This document shows positions 14,655-22,956 of a DNA stretch of 64,000 bases, one piece after another; positions within the stretch are counted from its first letter, which is position 1; each line of letters starts with the position of its first letter. The stretch spans positions 335,086 through 399,085 of the forward strand of contig NZ_CALPCE010000002.1 of assembly GCF_943192945.1 (NCBI RefSeq), given 5' to 3'. Both the position numbers and the translations under genes were made by a program. The stretch comes from Anaerocaecibacter muris. Its GTDB lineage: Bacteria > Bacillota > Clostridia > Christensenellales > Pumilibacteraceae. The notes under the pieces are model-generated. The model did not search any database, had not been told where the DNA came from, and was given only the letters and a program-made list of their open reading frames with translations.

Positions 14655-15155
14655 ATGTACCTCAACGACGAAAAAATAAATTGCCGCTACGACAGAGGTG
14701 ACGACAGATTTTCGTACCGCGTGGGCGCGATCATCATCGAGGACGGCGCGGCGCTTTTAGCCACTAACGACAGTGCGGACTATTACTATTCAATAGGCGG
14801 CGGCGTGCACTTCGGCGAAACGTCGCGCGACGCGGTGTTGCGCGAGGTCAAGGAGGAAACGGGCGTCGATTACGAAATAGACAGGCTCGCTTTCGTTCAT
14901 GAAAACTTTTTCACGGAAAAGTGCGGCATGCACAAGGGTAAGCGTTTTCACGAACTGTCCTTATATTATCTTATGAAACCGCGCGGTACGCGCGTCATTG
15001 ACTCCGACAGCTATTGTTCGGACGGCAGGGAGTACTTGGAATGGGTACCGTTGGAAAAAATCAAATCTCTTAAAGTGTTTCCCGACTTTTATGCCGAAAA
15101 ATTAGGCAATCTTCCCAAAGACGTGCAAGCGCTTGTTTCGCGCGATGTTGACTGA
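14655..15155 (+). CDS. Nudix hydrolase
   Basis: A 166-residue protein. The Nudix box GGVHFGETSRDAVLREVKEE followed by TGVD (residues about 50-73) has the conserved Gly, Arg, Glu-Glu and Gly residues that bind the metal. These enzymes cleave nucleoside diphosphates linked to another group. An AGGAGG ribosome site lies 7 bases before the ATG. It follows rlmD by 26 bases, likely co-transcribed. Substrate cannot be read. Confidence 0.85.
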   Translation: MYLNDEKINCRYDRGDDRFSYRVGAIIIEDGAALLATNDSADYYYSIGGGVHFGETSRDAVLREVKEETGVDYEIDRLAFVHENFFTEKCGMHKGKRFHELSLYYLMKPRGTRVIDSDSYCSDGREYLEWVPLEKIKSLKVFPDFYAEKLGNLPKDVQALVSRDVD

Positions 15156-15243
15156 TACGTTGTTGCGCATTATAAATTGTATCGATTTATTGTTACATGG
15201 AATTGTCGGGGTGGGATAACCGATATTCGCGACGGTCAAACGA

Positions 15244-15272
15244 TTGACAATATTGTCGAATTACTATAAAAT
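15244..15272 (+). promoter_or_regulatory. Promoter of the malic enzyme gene
   Basis: Consensus TTGACA (15244-15249), 17-base spacer, TAAAAT (15267-15272). The start codon is at 15332. Confidence 0.55.
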
Positions 15273-15331
15273 TATTAGCGGTGGGCGCACGTATTGCGGC
15301 TGCCGCTAATATATTTTCGGGCGGAAGTTTT

Positions 15332-16504
15332 ATGGACGTTTACGAAAAGTCTTTGCAAAAGCATTACGATTGGGCGGGCAAGCTCGAAGTTAAACTTCGC
15401 GCGCCTATCGAAACACTGGACGATCTTGCGTTGTGCTACACCCCCGGGGTGTCGCGCGCGTGTACCGTTATTGCGGAAGATCGCGATAAGGTTTTCGATC
15501 TTACGCGGCGGCACAACACGGTCGCGGTAATCACCGACGGCACGGCGGTTTTGGGCTTGGGCGACATCGGACCGGAAGCGGCTATGCCCGTTATGGAAGG
15601 GAAATGCGCGCTGTTTAAGGCGTTTGCGGACATTGATGCTACGCCCGTTTGCCTCGACACCAAGGACGCGGACGAAATCGTCAAAGTGGTTGCGGCAATT
15701 TCCAAGAGCTACGGCGGAATTAACCTCGAAGACATTTCCGCGCCGCGCTGTTTTGAAATAGAGCGGCGATTGAAAGAAATTTGCGATATTCCCGTATTTC
15801 ACGACGATCAGCACGGCACTGCGATTGTCGCGGGCGCGGCGCTCATCAACGCTTTGCGGGTGGTGGGCAAGAACATTGCGGACGTGCGTATCGTCATTAA
15901 CGGCGCGGGGAGCGCGGGCATAGCGATAGCAAAGTTTTTCCTTGCGCTCGGCGCGGGCGACGTTGTGTGCGTGGATAAGTGCGGCGCGCTGTGCGATGGC
16001 GAAAGTTATTCCAATCCCGCGCATGCGGAAATTTCCAAGCTGACCAACAAGAACAAACTGCGCGGCGCGCTTGCGGACGTTATTCGCGGCGCGGACGTGT
16101 TTTTGGGCGTGAGCGCGCCCAAGATTGTCACGGGCGAAATGATTAAAAGCATGGCGAAAGACCCTATTGTATTTCCGCTTGCCAATCCCGTGCCCGAAAT
16201 AACGCGCGACGAAGCTATTGCCGCGGGCGCGGCGGTGGTCGGCACGGGCGCGTCCAATCAACCCAATCAGATTAACAACGTGTTGATGTTTCCCGGGATT
16301 TTCCGCGGCGCGCTCGACGTTAGGGCAAGCGACATCAACGAGCAAATGAAACTTGCGGCGGCGAACGCTTTGTCGTCGCTTGTTTCCGACGACGAGCTGT
16401 CGGCAAACTACATACTGCCCAATCCGCTCGACAAGCGGGTCGTTAAGGCTGTTGCGGCGGCGGTGAGCAAAGCGGCAAAGTCCGGCGGCGTGGCGCGCAA
16501 GTAG
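15332..16504 (+). CDS. Malic enzyme (malate dehydrogenase, decarboxylating)
   Basis: A 390-residue protein, the usual length of small bacterial malic enzymes. CYTPGVSRAC near residue 38 is the malic signature, FHDDQHGTAI the second conserved block, and VINGAGSAGIAIAKFFLALG the Rossmann NAD(P) fold. It converts malate to pyruvate and CO2. The start at DVYEKSLQKHY is chosen by the family's N-terminus and a purine-rich ribosome site; an upstream in-frame ATG lacks both. Cofactor preference is not resolved. A HAD gene follows 20 bases later. Confidence 0.88.
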   Translation: MDVYEKSLQKHYDWAGKLEVKLRAPIETLDDLALCYTPGVSRACTVIAEDRDKVFDLTRRHNTVAVITDGTAVLGLGDIGPEAAMPVMEGKCALFKAFADIDATPVCLDTKDADEIVKVVAAISKSYGGINLEDISAPRCFEIERRLKEICDIPVFHDDQHGTAIVAGAALINALRVVGKNIADVRIVINGAGSAGIAIAKFFLALGAGDVVCVDKCGALCDGESYSNPAHAEISKLTNKNKLRGALADVIRGADVFLGVSAPKIVTGEMIKSMAKDPIVFPLANPVPEITRDEAIAAGAAVVGTGASNQPNQINNVLMFPGIFRGALDVRASDINEQMKLAAANALSSLVSDDELSANYILPNPLDKRVVKAVAAAVSKAAKSGGVARK

Positions 16505-16523
16505 CGGAACGATAGGAGAAATT

Positions 16524-17225
16524 ATGAAAGCGGTACTGTTCGATCTCGACGGCACGTTGTTGCCCATGGATCAAGACGTATTTAACAAAGCGTACTTCGG
16601 CGCGTTGTCAAAAAAACTTGCGCCGCGAGGGTATGAACCTAAATCGTTTATCGACTCGGTTTGGGCGGGCGTTATCGCTATGCTTCGAAACGACGGGAAA
16701 TATACCAACGAGCAGGTTTTTTGGCGGACATTCGCGGGTTTGCTCGGCGATCGCGTTTTAGCCGATAAAAAATACTTCGACGAGTTTTATAGCGTCGATT
16801 TCAATAATCTTAAATCGGCGTGCGGGTTTAATCCCCAAGCGGGCGCGACTGTAAAGGCAATTAAGGCGCGCGGATATAAGATTATAATTGCGACAAATCC
16901 CGTTTTTCCGCGGATAGCGCAGGAAAACCGTTTGCGGTTTGCGGGCGTCGATTTGAACGACGTCGATTACATAACGTCTTACGAGCAATCGCATTACGGC
17001 AAGCCGAATCCTGAATATTATGCGGAAATTTTGCGGCATATGGATTTGCGCGCCGACGAATGTTTGATGGCGGGCAACGACATGACTGACGATATGGTTG
17101 CCGAAGATGTCGGCTTTAAAGTGTTCCTTTTGACCGATTGTCTTATAAACCACGACGGGAAAGATATTTCGCGCTACGCACGCGGCGGCTTTGACGATCT
17201 TTTGAAATTCGTCGATACTCTGTGA
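16524..17225 (+). CDS. HAD-superfamily phosphatase
   Basis: A 233-residue protein. Motif I is VLFDLDGTLLPMD, with the nucleophile Asp and the acid/base Asp two residues later. Motif II is around IIATNP, and motifs III/IV include KPNPEYYAEI and MAGNDMTDDMVA. This is the pattern of a soluble phosphohydrolase with a helical cap. Substrate is unknown. It sits between the malic enzyme gene and a membrane protein gene, with an AGGAGA ribosome site. Confidence 0.85.
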   Translation: MKAVLFDLDGTLLPMDQDVFNKAYFGALSKKLAPRGYEPKSFIDSVWAGVIAMLRNDGKYTNEQVFWRTFAGLLGDRVLADKKYFDEFYSVDFNNLKSACGFNPQAGATVKAIKARGYKIIIATNPVFPRIAQENRLRFAGVDLNDVDYITSYEQSHYGKPNPEYYAEILRHMDLRADECLMAGNDMTDDMVAEDVGFKVFLLTDCLINHDGKDISRYARGGFDDLLKFVDTL

Positions 17226-17247
17226 CGGGTTTGCCTGCGGTGTGCGC

Positions 17248-18159
17248 ATGATTAAGCGGGGAATCAAGAACTATTTTGTCAGCCTCAAATATGTGTTTAC
17301 GCCGCTCGGTGCGTTTGCGCTCGGTATTGTTTTGGGGTTGAGTATTTTTGTGCCTTGCGTTATTTCCGCGGTGTCCGCGCTTTGCGACGACGTTGTCGAG
17401 ATAGTCGGGGCGGTGGAAGTCGATTTCGATTCTATGTGGGCTTATATCGTTTCGGCGGTGCGCGCTCTCGATTGGAGCAATCCGCTCGAAGCGTTGAACA
17501 CTGTTTTTACGGAGAAGTGGTTGACCGACACGCTTAACGGGTGTTTGGATAAGCTGTTGGGCGGAAAAACGGCTGTCGAGGCGCAAATTGCGGAAGCGGT
17601 AAGCGTGTGTCTGTCGTCAGTTCTGCTCGGCGCGATTGCGTTTGCGGCGTTTTCGGTTTTGGGGCTTGTCGGCGGGTTTTGGTTCACCAAATGGATTATT
17701 CGCCGAAATATAGCCAAACGCGGTATTTGGAAGTTTGTGCTTATGACGCTTGCGGACGCCGTTCTGTCCGCGGCGTTGATTGTAATAACGGCATGGCTTG
17801 CCGCCATGTGGTGGGCGAGCGCGTTTATTTCCGCGGTGGCGACCGTGCTGTTGGTGGGCGCGTTCGCGCTTGTCGAGGCGTATTTTGTTCACGGCAGAAA
17901 CAAAGTGCCGTTTAAACAGGTTGTTAATTTTAAAAATCTGTTTAAATTGTTGCTGACAAACGTTATTGTTTTTTCGATTGCGTTTATAATTACAATCGTG
18001 TTGGTCGCTTTTAATGCCGTCGCGGGAATTTTTATAGGCGTGGCGTTTATTGCGATTGCGTTTATCGTTACGGGGCTTAACGCCGAGTCGTATGTCAAGG
18101 CGATCGCAGTCGAGGCGGCTGAAGCGGACGAAGAAGTCGATAAAAAAGTCGCGGCATAG
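17248..18159 (+). CDS. Integral membrane protein, unknown function
   Basis: A 303-residue protein with about six hydrophobic segments, the first near residues 20-42, a pair around 125-150, 165-205, and a last pair around 235-275. The C-terminus is an acidic/Lys tail (AEADEEVDKKVAA). A GTG two codons upstream could also start it. It resembles the overall plan of the two membrane proteins beside ftsW (36338-38309), but I cannot show homology by eye. Function unknown. Confidence 0.6.
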   Translation: MIKRGIKNYFVSLKYVFTPLGAFALGIVLGLSIFVPCVISAVSALCDDVVEIVGAVEVDFDSMWAYIVSAVRALDWSNPLEALNTVFTEKWLTDTLNGCLDKLLGGKTAVEAQIAEAVSVCLSSVLLGAIAFAAFSVLGLVGGFWFTKWIIRRNIAKRGIWKFVLMTLADAVLSAALIVITAWLAAMWWASAFISAVATVLLVGAFALVEAYFVHGRNKVPFKQVVNFKNLFKLLLTNVIVFSIAFIITIVLVAFNAVAGIFIGVAFIAIAFIVTGLNAESYVKAIAVEAAEADEEVDKKVAA

Positions 18160-18196
18160 CCGTTAGGCAACGGGTAAAGACTTGCCTGTCAAACAG

Positions 18197-18225
18197 TTGT
18201 AATTTTTCGACCGATGTGTTATACT
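18197..18225 (+). promoter_or_regulatory. Promoter of lon-engB
   Basis: TTGTAA (18197-18202), 17-base spacer, TATACT (18220-18225). No CIRCE or CtsR-like repeat was noticed. Confidence 0.5.
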
Positions 18226-18247
18226 TATTATCAGTCAGGTGGAAATT

Positions 18248-20599
18248 ATGGATAACAAAGTAATTTACGACGCAGAAGATACGCAGTTGATTCAACCTGT
18301 AAAGACTTACAAAATGATCGCTTTCCGCGGGAAAGTGGTTTTCCCGGGGCAGGCGGTGCATTTCGATTTGGTACGCGACAAGTCGTATACCGCGATTAGT
18401 CAAGCCGTCGAGTCGGGGGAAAGCGTGTTTTTGGTCGCGCAAAAACGGGCGACTATGGTCAATCCCGCGCCGCAGGATATTTACCGCGTGGGCGTGCTTG
18501 CTACCATCAAACAGGTTCAACGCTTGCCGGGCGACGCTATGCGCGTCGTGTTTATCGCGGGTCGGCGCATGCAGATTGACAGCTACGTTTCGCTTAATCC
18601 GTACTTCGAGGTCACTCTTAAAGAATACGATTACGACCCCGACGAACCCGTTTACTTCGAGGCGATAAAACGTCGGCTCGACGAACAGTTTAAAGAGTAC
18701 CGCCGTATCGATACAAAGATGCCGGGGGATGTTTTGAGTTCGCTCTCGGTTGACGACGGCGAGAAGTTTGTGTCCACGATTGCGAGCTATATTTTCTCGT
18801 CGGACAGCGAAAAACAGAACGTGTTGCAGACCAAAACTCTGTCGGCGCAGTACGAGCTGATTTTGACCTCTCTTGCCAAGGAAACGGAAATACGCGCCAT
18901 GGAGAAGCGTATTACCGCGCGCGTGCGGCAGAACATAGATAAAAACCAAAAGGAATACTATATCCGCGAGCAAATTCGCGTGCTTAAAGAGGAGCTGGGC
19001 GAGGATGCGGACGAAATAGACGAACTGCGCGAAAAACTGCGCGGCATGAAAGACGAAATGCCGCAGACCGCTTACGAAAAAGCCGAAAAGGAAATTTCGC
19101 GGCTGGAAAAAATGAGTTCTTCAACGCCCGAAGCGAGCGTCGCTCGGTCGTATATAGAACTTCTTTTAGACATGCCGTGGCAAAAGTCTACCGTTGACGA
19201 TATTTCTTTGGACTTCGCGCGAAAGGTGCTTGCCGAAGATCATTACGGTTTGGAAAAGGTCAAAGGTCGCATACTCGAATATCTTGCGGTCTTTAAGTTG
19301 ACGCAGAACCTCAAAGCCCCCGTGCTGTGCTTTGTCGGTCCGCCCGGAGTGGGTAAGACGTCCATTGTGCGGTCGATTGCTCGCGCGGCGGGCAAGGAAC
19401 TTGTTACAATGTCGCTCGGCGGTATTCACGACGAGGCGGAAATTCGCGGACACCGCAGGACTTACGTTGCGGCTATGCCGGGGCGGATTATCAACGGCAT
19501 ACGTCAAGCAAAGGTCAATAATCCCGTGTTCCTGTTGGATGAAATAGACAAGATGACGGCGGATATTCACGGCGACCCCGCATCCGCGCTCTTGGAAGTT
19601 TTGGATCCCAACCAGAACAATAATTTTAAAGACAACTACCTCGACATGCCGTTCGATTTGAGCAAGGTCATGTTTGTCACTACCGCCAATTCGCTCGACC
19701 CGTTGCCCGCGGCGCTCTTGGACAGACTGGAAGTTATCGAGCTGTCGGGCTATACTTACGAGGAGAAACTGCAAATCGCAAAGCGGTACTTAAAGCCCAA
19801 AGAAGTAAAAGCCAACGGACTGTCGGACGTTAAGGTCGATATGAGCGACGCGGTTATTTCGCATATTATTTCGTCGTACACGCGTGAGAGCGGCGTGCGC
19901 AATCTCGAACGGGAAATTGCGACCGTCATGCGCAAGATCGCGCTTAAAGTGGTGGAACAGGATCAAATCCCCGCGACGTTTAAAGTAAGCAAAAAGGACA
20001 TAGCGGAATTTTTGGGTCCCGCAAAATACAAAGAAACTTCCGCCGTCGAAACCGACGAAGTCGGCGCGGCGACGGGGCTTGCTTGGACGAGCGTGGGCGG
20101 CGTTACGCTGTCTATCGAGGCGGCTATTATTTCGGGCGGCAAGGGCGAATTAAAGCTGACCGGCAGTCTGGGCGACGTTATGAAAGAATCGTGCCTCGCG
20201 GCGCTGTCGCTTGTTCGATCGCGCGCTGCGGAATACGGCGTTAAAGAAACGGCGTTTTCGGAGAACGACGTGCACTTGCATTTCCCCGAGGGCGCGACGC
20301 CAAAGGACGGACCGAGTGCGGGTATTACCATTGCTACCGCGCTGATGTCGGCTTTTTCCAAAAAGGCGGTTGCGCACGACGTAGCTATGACGGGCGAAGT
20401 CACGCTTCGCGGCAAGGTGTTAGCGATAGGCGGGCTTAAAGAAAAATCGCTCGCGGCGTTCCGCGCGGGGTATAAACGCTTGATAATCCCCAAAGAGAAC
20501 GAAAAGGATTTGACCGACGTGCCCGACGAGGTCAAACAAAAAGTCAATATTATTACGGTCGAAAATATCGACCAAGTTTTTGCGGCTGTGCTCAAATGA
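18248..20599 (+). CDS. lon: ATP-dependent protease Lon
   Basis: A 783-residue protein with the full Lon order: N-terminal substrate-binding domain (1-200), helical linker, AAA+ domain with Walker A GPPGVGKTS near residue 365 and Walker B VFLLDEIDKM, and a C-terminal Ser-Lys protease with KDGPSAGIT (Ser near 690) and the dyad Lys in GGLKEKSLAA near 730. It degrades damaged and regulatory proteins in the cytoplasm. The ATG at 18248 is preceded by AGGTGGA; a GTG nine bases earlier is less likely. It overlaps engB by 4 bases. Confidence 0.96.
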   Translation: MDNKVIYDAEDTQLIQPVKTYKMIAFRGKVVFPGQAVHFDLVRDKSYTAISQAVESGESVFLVAQKRATMVNPAPQDIYRVGVLATIKQVQRLPGDAMRVVFIAGRRMQIDSYVSLNPYFEVTLKEYDYDPDEPVYFEAIKRRLDEQFKEYRRIDTKMPGDVLSSLSVDDGEKFVSTIASYIFSSDSEKQNVLQTKTLSAQYELILTSLAKETEIRAMEKRITARVRQNIDKNQKEYYIREQIRVLKEELGEDADEIDELREKLRGMKDEMPQTAYEKAEKEISRLEKMSSSTPEASVARSYIELLLDMPWQKSTVDDISLDFARKVLAEDHYGLEKVKGRILEYLAVFKLTQNLKAPVLCFVGPPGVGKTSIVRSIARAAGKELVTMSLGGIHDEAEIRGHRRTYVAAMPGRIINGIRQAKVNNPVFLLDEIDKMTADIHGDPASALLEVLDPNQNNNFKDNYLDMPFDLSKVMFVTTANSLDPLPAALLDRLEVIELSGYTYEEKLQIAKRYLKPKEVKANGLSDVKVDMSDAVISHIISSYTRESGVRNLEREIATVMRKIALKVVEQDQIPATFKVSKKDIAEFLGPAKYKETSAVETDEVGAATGLAWTSVGGVTLSIEAAIISGGKGELKLTGSLGDVMKESCLAALSLVRSRAAEYGVKETAFSENDVHLHFPEGATPKDGPSAGITIATALMSAFSKKAVAHDVAMTGEVTLRGKVLAIGGLKEKSLAAFRAGYKRLIIPKENEKDLTDVPDEVKQKVNIITVENIDQVFAAVLK

Positions 20600-21195
20600 G
20601 GGTTAAATCCGCAAGGTTTGTAAAAAGTTGCGCCGACCCGTCTGCGGCGGGCGAGTTTGCGCCGCAGATTTGCGTTGCGGGCAGGTCGAATTGCGGAAAA
20701 TCGACTTTGCTTAATATGCTCATGGGCGCGCGGCTGTGCAAGACGAGCCAAACCCCCGGGCGCACTCGGCTTATCAATATTTTCGAGGTGACGGCGGATA
20801 TTCCGTTCTTTTTTGTCGATCTTCCGGGGTATGGTTACAGCAAGGCGCACCGCAGTCTGTCCGATGAGTGGAACGAGCGCACCGATAAATATTTTAAGTG
20901 CGGTAACGACATTGCGCAAGTGCTTTGCCTTATGGACATAAGGCGGGAAGAACCGTCCGACCTCGACAAGGTTTTAATAAACTACTTGCGCGATTTGGGT
21001 TTGCCGTTTACGGTCGTGTTGACCAAGGCGGATAAGTTGAGCCGCGCGCAGACGGGTAAAGCTGTTATCAAGATAGCCGCCGCGCTCGGGTTGGCGCGCG
21101 ACAATCTTATAGTCACGAGCGGCGAGAGCGGCGCAGGCAAGGACGCTTTGCTCGATCGTATACGTAGCGTTTTGGAAGTCAATCAACCTTTGTAA
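20596..21195 (+). CDS. engB: Ribosome biogenesis GTPase EngB (YsxC/YihA)
   Basis: A 199-residue protein with TRAFAC GTPase motifs: G1 AGRSNCGKST, a switch with the conserved Thr in SQTPGRT, G3 VDLPGYG, G4 TKAD and G5 near TSGESG. This matches EngB, which is essential for 50S subunit maturation. Its start overlaps the lon stop (ATGA), an arrangement common in Firmicutes (lon-ysxC). A terminator follows 30 bases after the stop. Confidence 0.94.
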   Translation: MRVKSARFVKSCADPSAAGEFAPQICVAGRSNCGKSTLLNMLMGARLCKTSQTPGRTRLINIFEVTADIPFFFVDLPGYGYSKAHRSLSDEWNERTDKYFKCGNDIAQVLCLMDIRREEPSDLDKVLINYLRDLGLPFTVVLTKADKLSRAQTGKAVIKIAAALGLARDNLIVTSGESGAGKDALLDRIRSVLEVNQPL

Positions 21196-21227
21196 GTTTG
21201 TTTATGTTACATATTCGATAATTTATC

Positions 21228-21259
21228 GAGAGTGCGGTTAAGTTCCGCGCTCTTTTTTT
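21228..21259 (+). terminator. Terminator of lon-engB
   Basis: AGAGTGCGG and CCGCGCTCT pair around a 7-base loop (one wobble), followed by a run of seven T. Confidence 0.8.
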
Positions 21260-21541
21260 GCTTATCTGCAATAATTCAACTAACGGTAAAGCGTATTCAA
21301 CCGATAGTTGAGTTTAGGATATATAAGCGAACTTTACGATTGCCGCAACGGGAAAATGCTCGGTAAGTGCGCCGCGGCGAGAGTGACGCTCACGTCAAGA
21401 CAACGTCACGGTTGATTCGATTATAGCGTTTATAGGCGAGGCAGTCAAGTTCGACTGATATTGCAAACGCGAATATTACAGGACACATAACGGCAACCGT
21501 TTGCATATATATTGTATAGCAAAATTGTATGCGGAGGCGGT
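21260..21541. other. Intergenic stretch without clear gene
   Basis: I see no gene here. The last 50 bases are AT-rich with TATATATTGTATA-like sequence and GCGGAGGCGG, the ribosome site of the next gene. A GAATATTAC at 21472 has no hairpin and is not an origin. Confidence 0.4.
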
Positions 21542-22126
21542 ATGGCGGTTAAAGCGGGTTGCGACGGGAATTTTCAGGACGGACTGTGCTGTCGCATGGT
21601 CATAGAAACCAAGCGCGTGTTTGACGGTTGCGCGTTTACGGACGAAAACGTTTCGTTGGCGTTGACCACCGAACAGCAAATTCCGCAACAGGCGGTGTTT
21701 GTGTCGGCGCGCGTTATCGACAGCGAGCTTATCGACTATGTCGTCACCAACGGCGCAGACGGGTGTTGCAGGGTGTGCGGCGATATTGTTACGCGTTTTG
21801 CCGTTACATATTCGGTCAACGGCGTGCTAACCACCGTGCAGGCGGTACACCGCGCAAGCAGGGAAGTATTATTGCATTTGCCGAGCGCCGATTCGCTCGT
21901 GCCGTATTCGATAGAGGTCAAGTCGTATATGTCGGTTGCGAGCGGCGCGATTATCGGTCCCAATGCAGTCGGCATTTCGGGCTGTCTGTTACAGATTATA
22001 AAAGTCACCGCGCCCGTCGATATTCTTGTGCCGACTTACGGATATTGTAAATATCCGCCTTGCACCGGTTGCGTTTGTCAAGGCATAAGAACGCGCATGT
22101 TCCCCTCGTTCGACGGTAACGATTGA
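21542..22126 (+). CDS. Cys-rich protein resembling clostridial spore-layer proteins
   Basis: A 194-residue protein with about 15 cysteines, clustered at the start (CCRMVIETKRVFDGC), the middle and the end (YCKYPPCTGCVCQGI). The start pattern resembles Clostridia proteins such as the exosporium protein CsxA, where a CC..V..KRV.D.C start is common; this is from memory and weak. No signal peptide or transmembrane segment. The start at 21542 is chosen for GCGGAGGCGG. If real, it suggests the host makes spores or a disulfide-linked coat. Confidence 0.5.
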   Translation: MAVKAGCDGNFQDGLCCRMVIETKRVFDGCAFTDENVSLALTTEQQIPQQAVFVSARVIDSELIDYVVTNGADGCCRVCGDIVTRFAVTYSVNGVLTTVQAVHRASREVLLHLPSADSLVPYSIEVKSYMSVASGAIIGPNAVGISGCLLQIIKVTAPVDILVPTYGYCKYPPCTGCVCQGIRTRMFPSFDGND

Positions 22127-22192
22127 CGCAGTCCGCAAAAAGTCGCACGGCGCGATTTTGCGGCGGCGCGGCGGCGTTTTGCGGTTGTTCGA

Positions 22193-22221
22193 TTGACTTT
22201 GCGCGCGCAAGGTGATATAAT
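22193..22221 (+). promoter_or_regulatory. Promoter giving a leaderless mRNA for the metallophosphoesterase
   Basis: TTGACT (22193-22198), 17-base spacer, TATAAT (22216-22221). Six bases later is the ATG at 22228, exactly where the transcript should start. No ribosome site is possible. Confidence 0.7.
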
Positions 22222-22227
22222 GCGCGT

Positions 22228-22917
22228 ATGAATATTTACGCAATTTCCGACTTGCATTTGTCGATTAACAATCCCAAGCCAATGGATATATTCGGCGCGG
22301 TTTGGGATAACTATTTGGACGATATAGAAAAGTCGCTCGACGGAGTTCAGCCCGACGATCTCGTTTTAATCGCGGGCGATTTAAGCTGGGCAATGACGCT
22401 CGACGCGGCTGTGCCCGATCTTAAATACATAGGCGGAATTTCGGCGGGCAAAAAGATTATCACGCGCGGCAACCACGATTATTGGTGGAAGGGTATTAAC
22501 GCCGTTCGCGCCGCGTTGCCCGAAAACGTGTTTGCTATTCAAAACGACTGTATGAAGTTCGGCGACGTTATAGTGTGCGGCAGTCGAGGTTGGAGCGCCG
22601 ACGACAAGTCGGAGGACGGCAAACGCCTGTACGCGCGCGAACTGTTGCGCATGGAGATGTCGCTTCAAGCCATGAAAAAAATGCGCGGCGAGGGCGATCG
22701 CGTTATTTTTATGATTCACTATCCGCCGTTCAACGTGCGGTTCGAGGACACACCCGTCACCGAACTTTTTGAAAAGTACGGCGTGGACGCCGTCGTTTAC
22801 GGGCATTTGCACGGCAAAAACTGTTACGCCAAAAAACTGATAGACAAACACGGCATTAAATACTATCTTACGTCATGCGACCAAGTGGCTAACCGCGCGG
22901 TCAAAATAGAGGTTTGA
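22228..22917 (+). CDS. Calcineurin-like metallophosphoesterase
   Basis: A 229-residue protein with the metal-binding blocks DLHL (residues about 8-11), AGDLSW (about 49-54), GNHDYWW (about 85-91) and GHLHGKNC near 195. It should cleave a phosphoester with a two-metal centre; substrate unknown. The promoter's -10 is 6 bases from the ATG, so the mRNA is predicted leaderless. The GH3 gene follows after 39 bases. Confidence 0.86.
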   Translation: MNIYAISDLHLSINNPKPMDIFGAVWDNYLDDIEKSLDGVQPDDLVLIAGDLSWAMTLDAAVPDLKYIGGISAGKKIITRGNHDYWWKGINAVRAALPENVFAIQNDCMKFGDVIVCGSRGWSADDKSEDGKRLYARELLRMEMSLQAMKKMRGEGDRVIFMIHYPPFNVRFEDTPVTELFEKYGVDAVVYGHLHGKNCYAKKLIDKHGIKYYLTSCDQVANRAVKIEV

Positions 22918-22956
22918 TTGCATTTAATTACGCCGTTTACGGTACGAGGAGCTTTT

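Noticed and set aside
21472..21480. GAATATTAC resembling the geminivirus nonanucleotide
   Set aside because: No flanking inverted repeat and first base differs; not an origin.
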